64,000 bases of DNA from Diacronema lutheri (taxonomy: Eukaryota; Haptophyta; Pavlovophyceae; Pavlovales; Pavlovaceae). The stretch covers positions 620,001-684,000 of the forward strand of contig JAGTXO010000006.1 of assembly GCA_019448385.1 (NCBI GenBank), given 5' to 3'. A program made the translations under genes and the position numbers. The notes beneath the pieces are model-generated. The model was not told the DNA's origin, made no database searches, and was given only the letters and a program-made list of their open reading frames with translations. Positions 63,518 through 64,000 of the stretch are shown here, piece after piece; the stretch's first letter is position 1; every line of letters begins with the position of its first letter.

Positions 63518-64000
63518 TCATTCGCGGCCGCGGCGTGCGTCATCGCGACGCGCGTCGTCACGGCGCGCGTCGTCGCGGAGCGGCGCCGTCTCCAGGTCGG
63601 TCTCGTCGTCGCCGTCGCCCGCCTCTCCGCGCGCGTGTGGCCTGAGCTCGCCACTCTCCTTCCGCGCGATCGCGGCGTACGTGCTCGGCGCGTCGACGGC
63701 GCCCATGCTTCCGCGAGCGATGGCGGCCGCATGTTGCCTTCTCTCGCGCTCCTTGGTGAACGCAAAGATGAGCCCCGAGCCGAGGCCGAGGCTCACGCCG
63801 ATCCAGCCGCCGAGCGTGAGCTCCGAGTGGAACGCAAAGTGCCCTATCAGCGCGACCGGGATCTTATTGCTCGCGCCAACGAACGCGTACGTCGCGCCCG
63901 ACGTGACGCGCGAGCACCAGAACGTGGACAGGTTGATCGCCGTCCCGATCACGCCCGTGCACAGCAGCGCGAGCTTAAAGAGGCGCGACTGTGCGCTGAG
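63518..64000 (-). CDS. GDP-mannose/nucleotide-sugar transporter, C-terminal part (5' end beyond window)
   Basis: The frame is open from the right edge to the stop at 63518 (about 160 codons visible). GTAINLSTFWCSRVTSGATY, AFVGASNKIPVALIGHFAFH and LTLGGWIGVSLGLGSGLIFA correspond to the last three or four membrane helices of Golgi GDP-mannose transporters (yeast Vrg4, plant GONST). The GASNK motif replaces the usual GALNK, which binds the guanine-nucleotide sugar. The final 65 residues are a cytoplasmic tail with an acidic stretch (EAGDGDDETDLETAPLR) and three tandem RDDAR units. Known role: import of nucleotide sugar into the Golgi lumen in exchange for GMP. Substrate is inferred from GASNK only. 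Confidence 0.85.
   Translation of the reverse strand, partial: LSAQSRLFKLALLCTGVIGTAINLSTFWCSRVTSGATYAFVGASNKIPVALIGHFAFHSELTLGGWIGVSLGLGSGLIFAFTKERERRQHAAAIARGSMGAVDAPSTYAAIARKESGELRPHARGEAGDGDDETDLETAPLRDDARRDDARRDDARRGRE

Overview
The window is nuclear DNA from a GC-rich (roughly 70% G+C), gene-dense eukaryotic microalga with a motile flagellum. A haptophyte (Emiliania, Chrysochromulina or Prymnesium type) is my best guess, but the assignment is inferred. Supporting evidence: spliceosomal introns; a chlorophyll-breakdown (RCC reductase-like) protein with a signal-plus-transit type leader; an outer-dynein-arm docking coiled-coil protein; Ku70, DCP1, a PHO80-type cyclin and a GDP-mannose-type transporter; and many short introns whose donors mostly read GTGCG. 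About 24 host genes are packed with very short spacers and mostly alternate strand by strand, giving repeated head-to-head and tail-to-tail pairs. In two tail-to-tail cases the stops lie 26 and 18 bp apart, and in another the coding ends overlap by 6 bp.

Layout. 1-13.3 kb: a leucine-rich-repeat membrane protein (cut by the left edge), Ku70 (3 exons), an ABHD-type hydrolase, an RCC reductase-like protein, two small probably plastid-targeted proteins, the decapping subunit DCP1 (3 exons), a PAPS sulfotransferase, a proline-rich protein of unknown function and a TraB-domain membrane protein. 13,352-22,776: a 9.4-kb DNA transposon with 636-bp terminal inverted repeats that look identical. Inside it lie a Cys-rich segment resembling KDZ/Zisupton transposases, a Ulp1/C48 cysteine protease, an apparently captured coiled-coil fragment and several unassigned coding-like stretches. 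It sits 43 bp upstream of the TraB start codon. 22.8-39.4 kb: a divergent pair of surface proteins, an SRCR-domain membrane protein with proline-rich linkers (706 aa) and a giant type I membrane protein (about 4,340 aa) made of some 30 PPC-like repeats interrupted by PA domains. 39.5-45.3 kb: a glutamine amidotransferase-SIS protein with membrane segments, whose 3' end has been tandemly triplicated. 45.3-54.5 kb: an AT-rich island with a perfect hairpin, TatD nuclease, a small coiled-coil protein, a DUF4743-Nudix hydrolase, a DUF726/TMCO4 hydrolase, a PHO80-type cyclin and a small lectin-like membrane protein. 55-64 kb: a secreted three-module protein (degenerate glycosyltransferase-like, phytanoyl-CoA dioxygenase-like and aldo-keto reductase), an Mpv17-family protein, an ODA docking-complex protein with a tract of about 90 codons of mostly Gln, and a GDP-mannose transporter-like gene running off the right edge.

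Together these are mostly ordinary housekeeping genes: DNA repair, mRNA decapping, nucleotide and DNA hydrolases, Golgi sugar transport and flagellar motility. The unusual parts are the PPC/PA-SRCR surface-protein locus, the three-module enzyme, the membrane-linked glutaminase-SIS protein and the young transposon. All exon structures were placed by eye from splice signals, phase agreement and family similarity. No database search was run.
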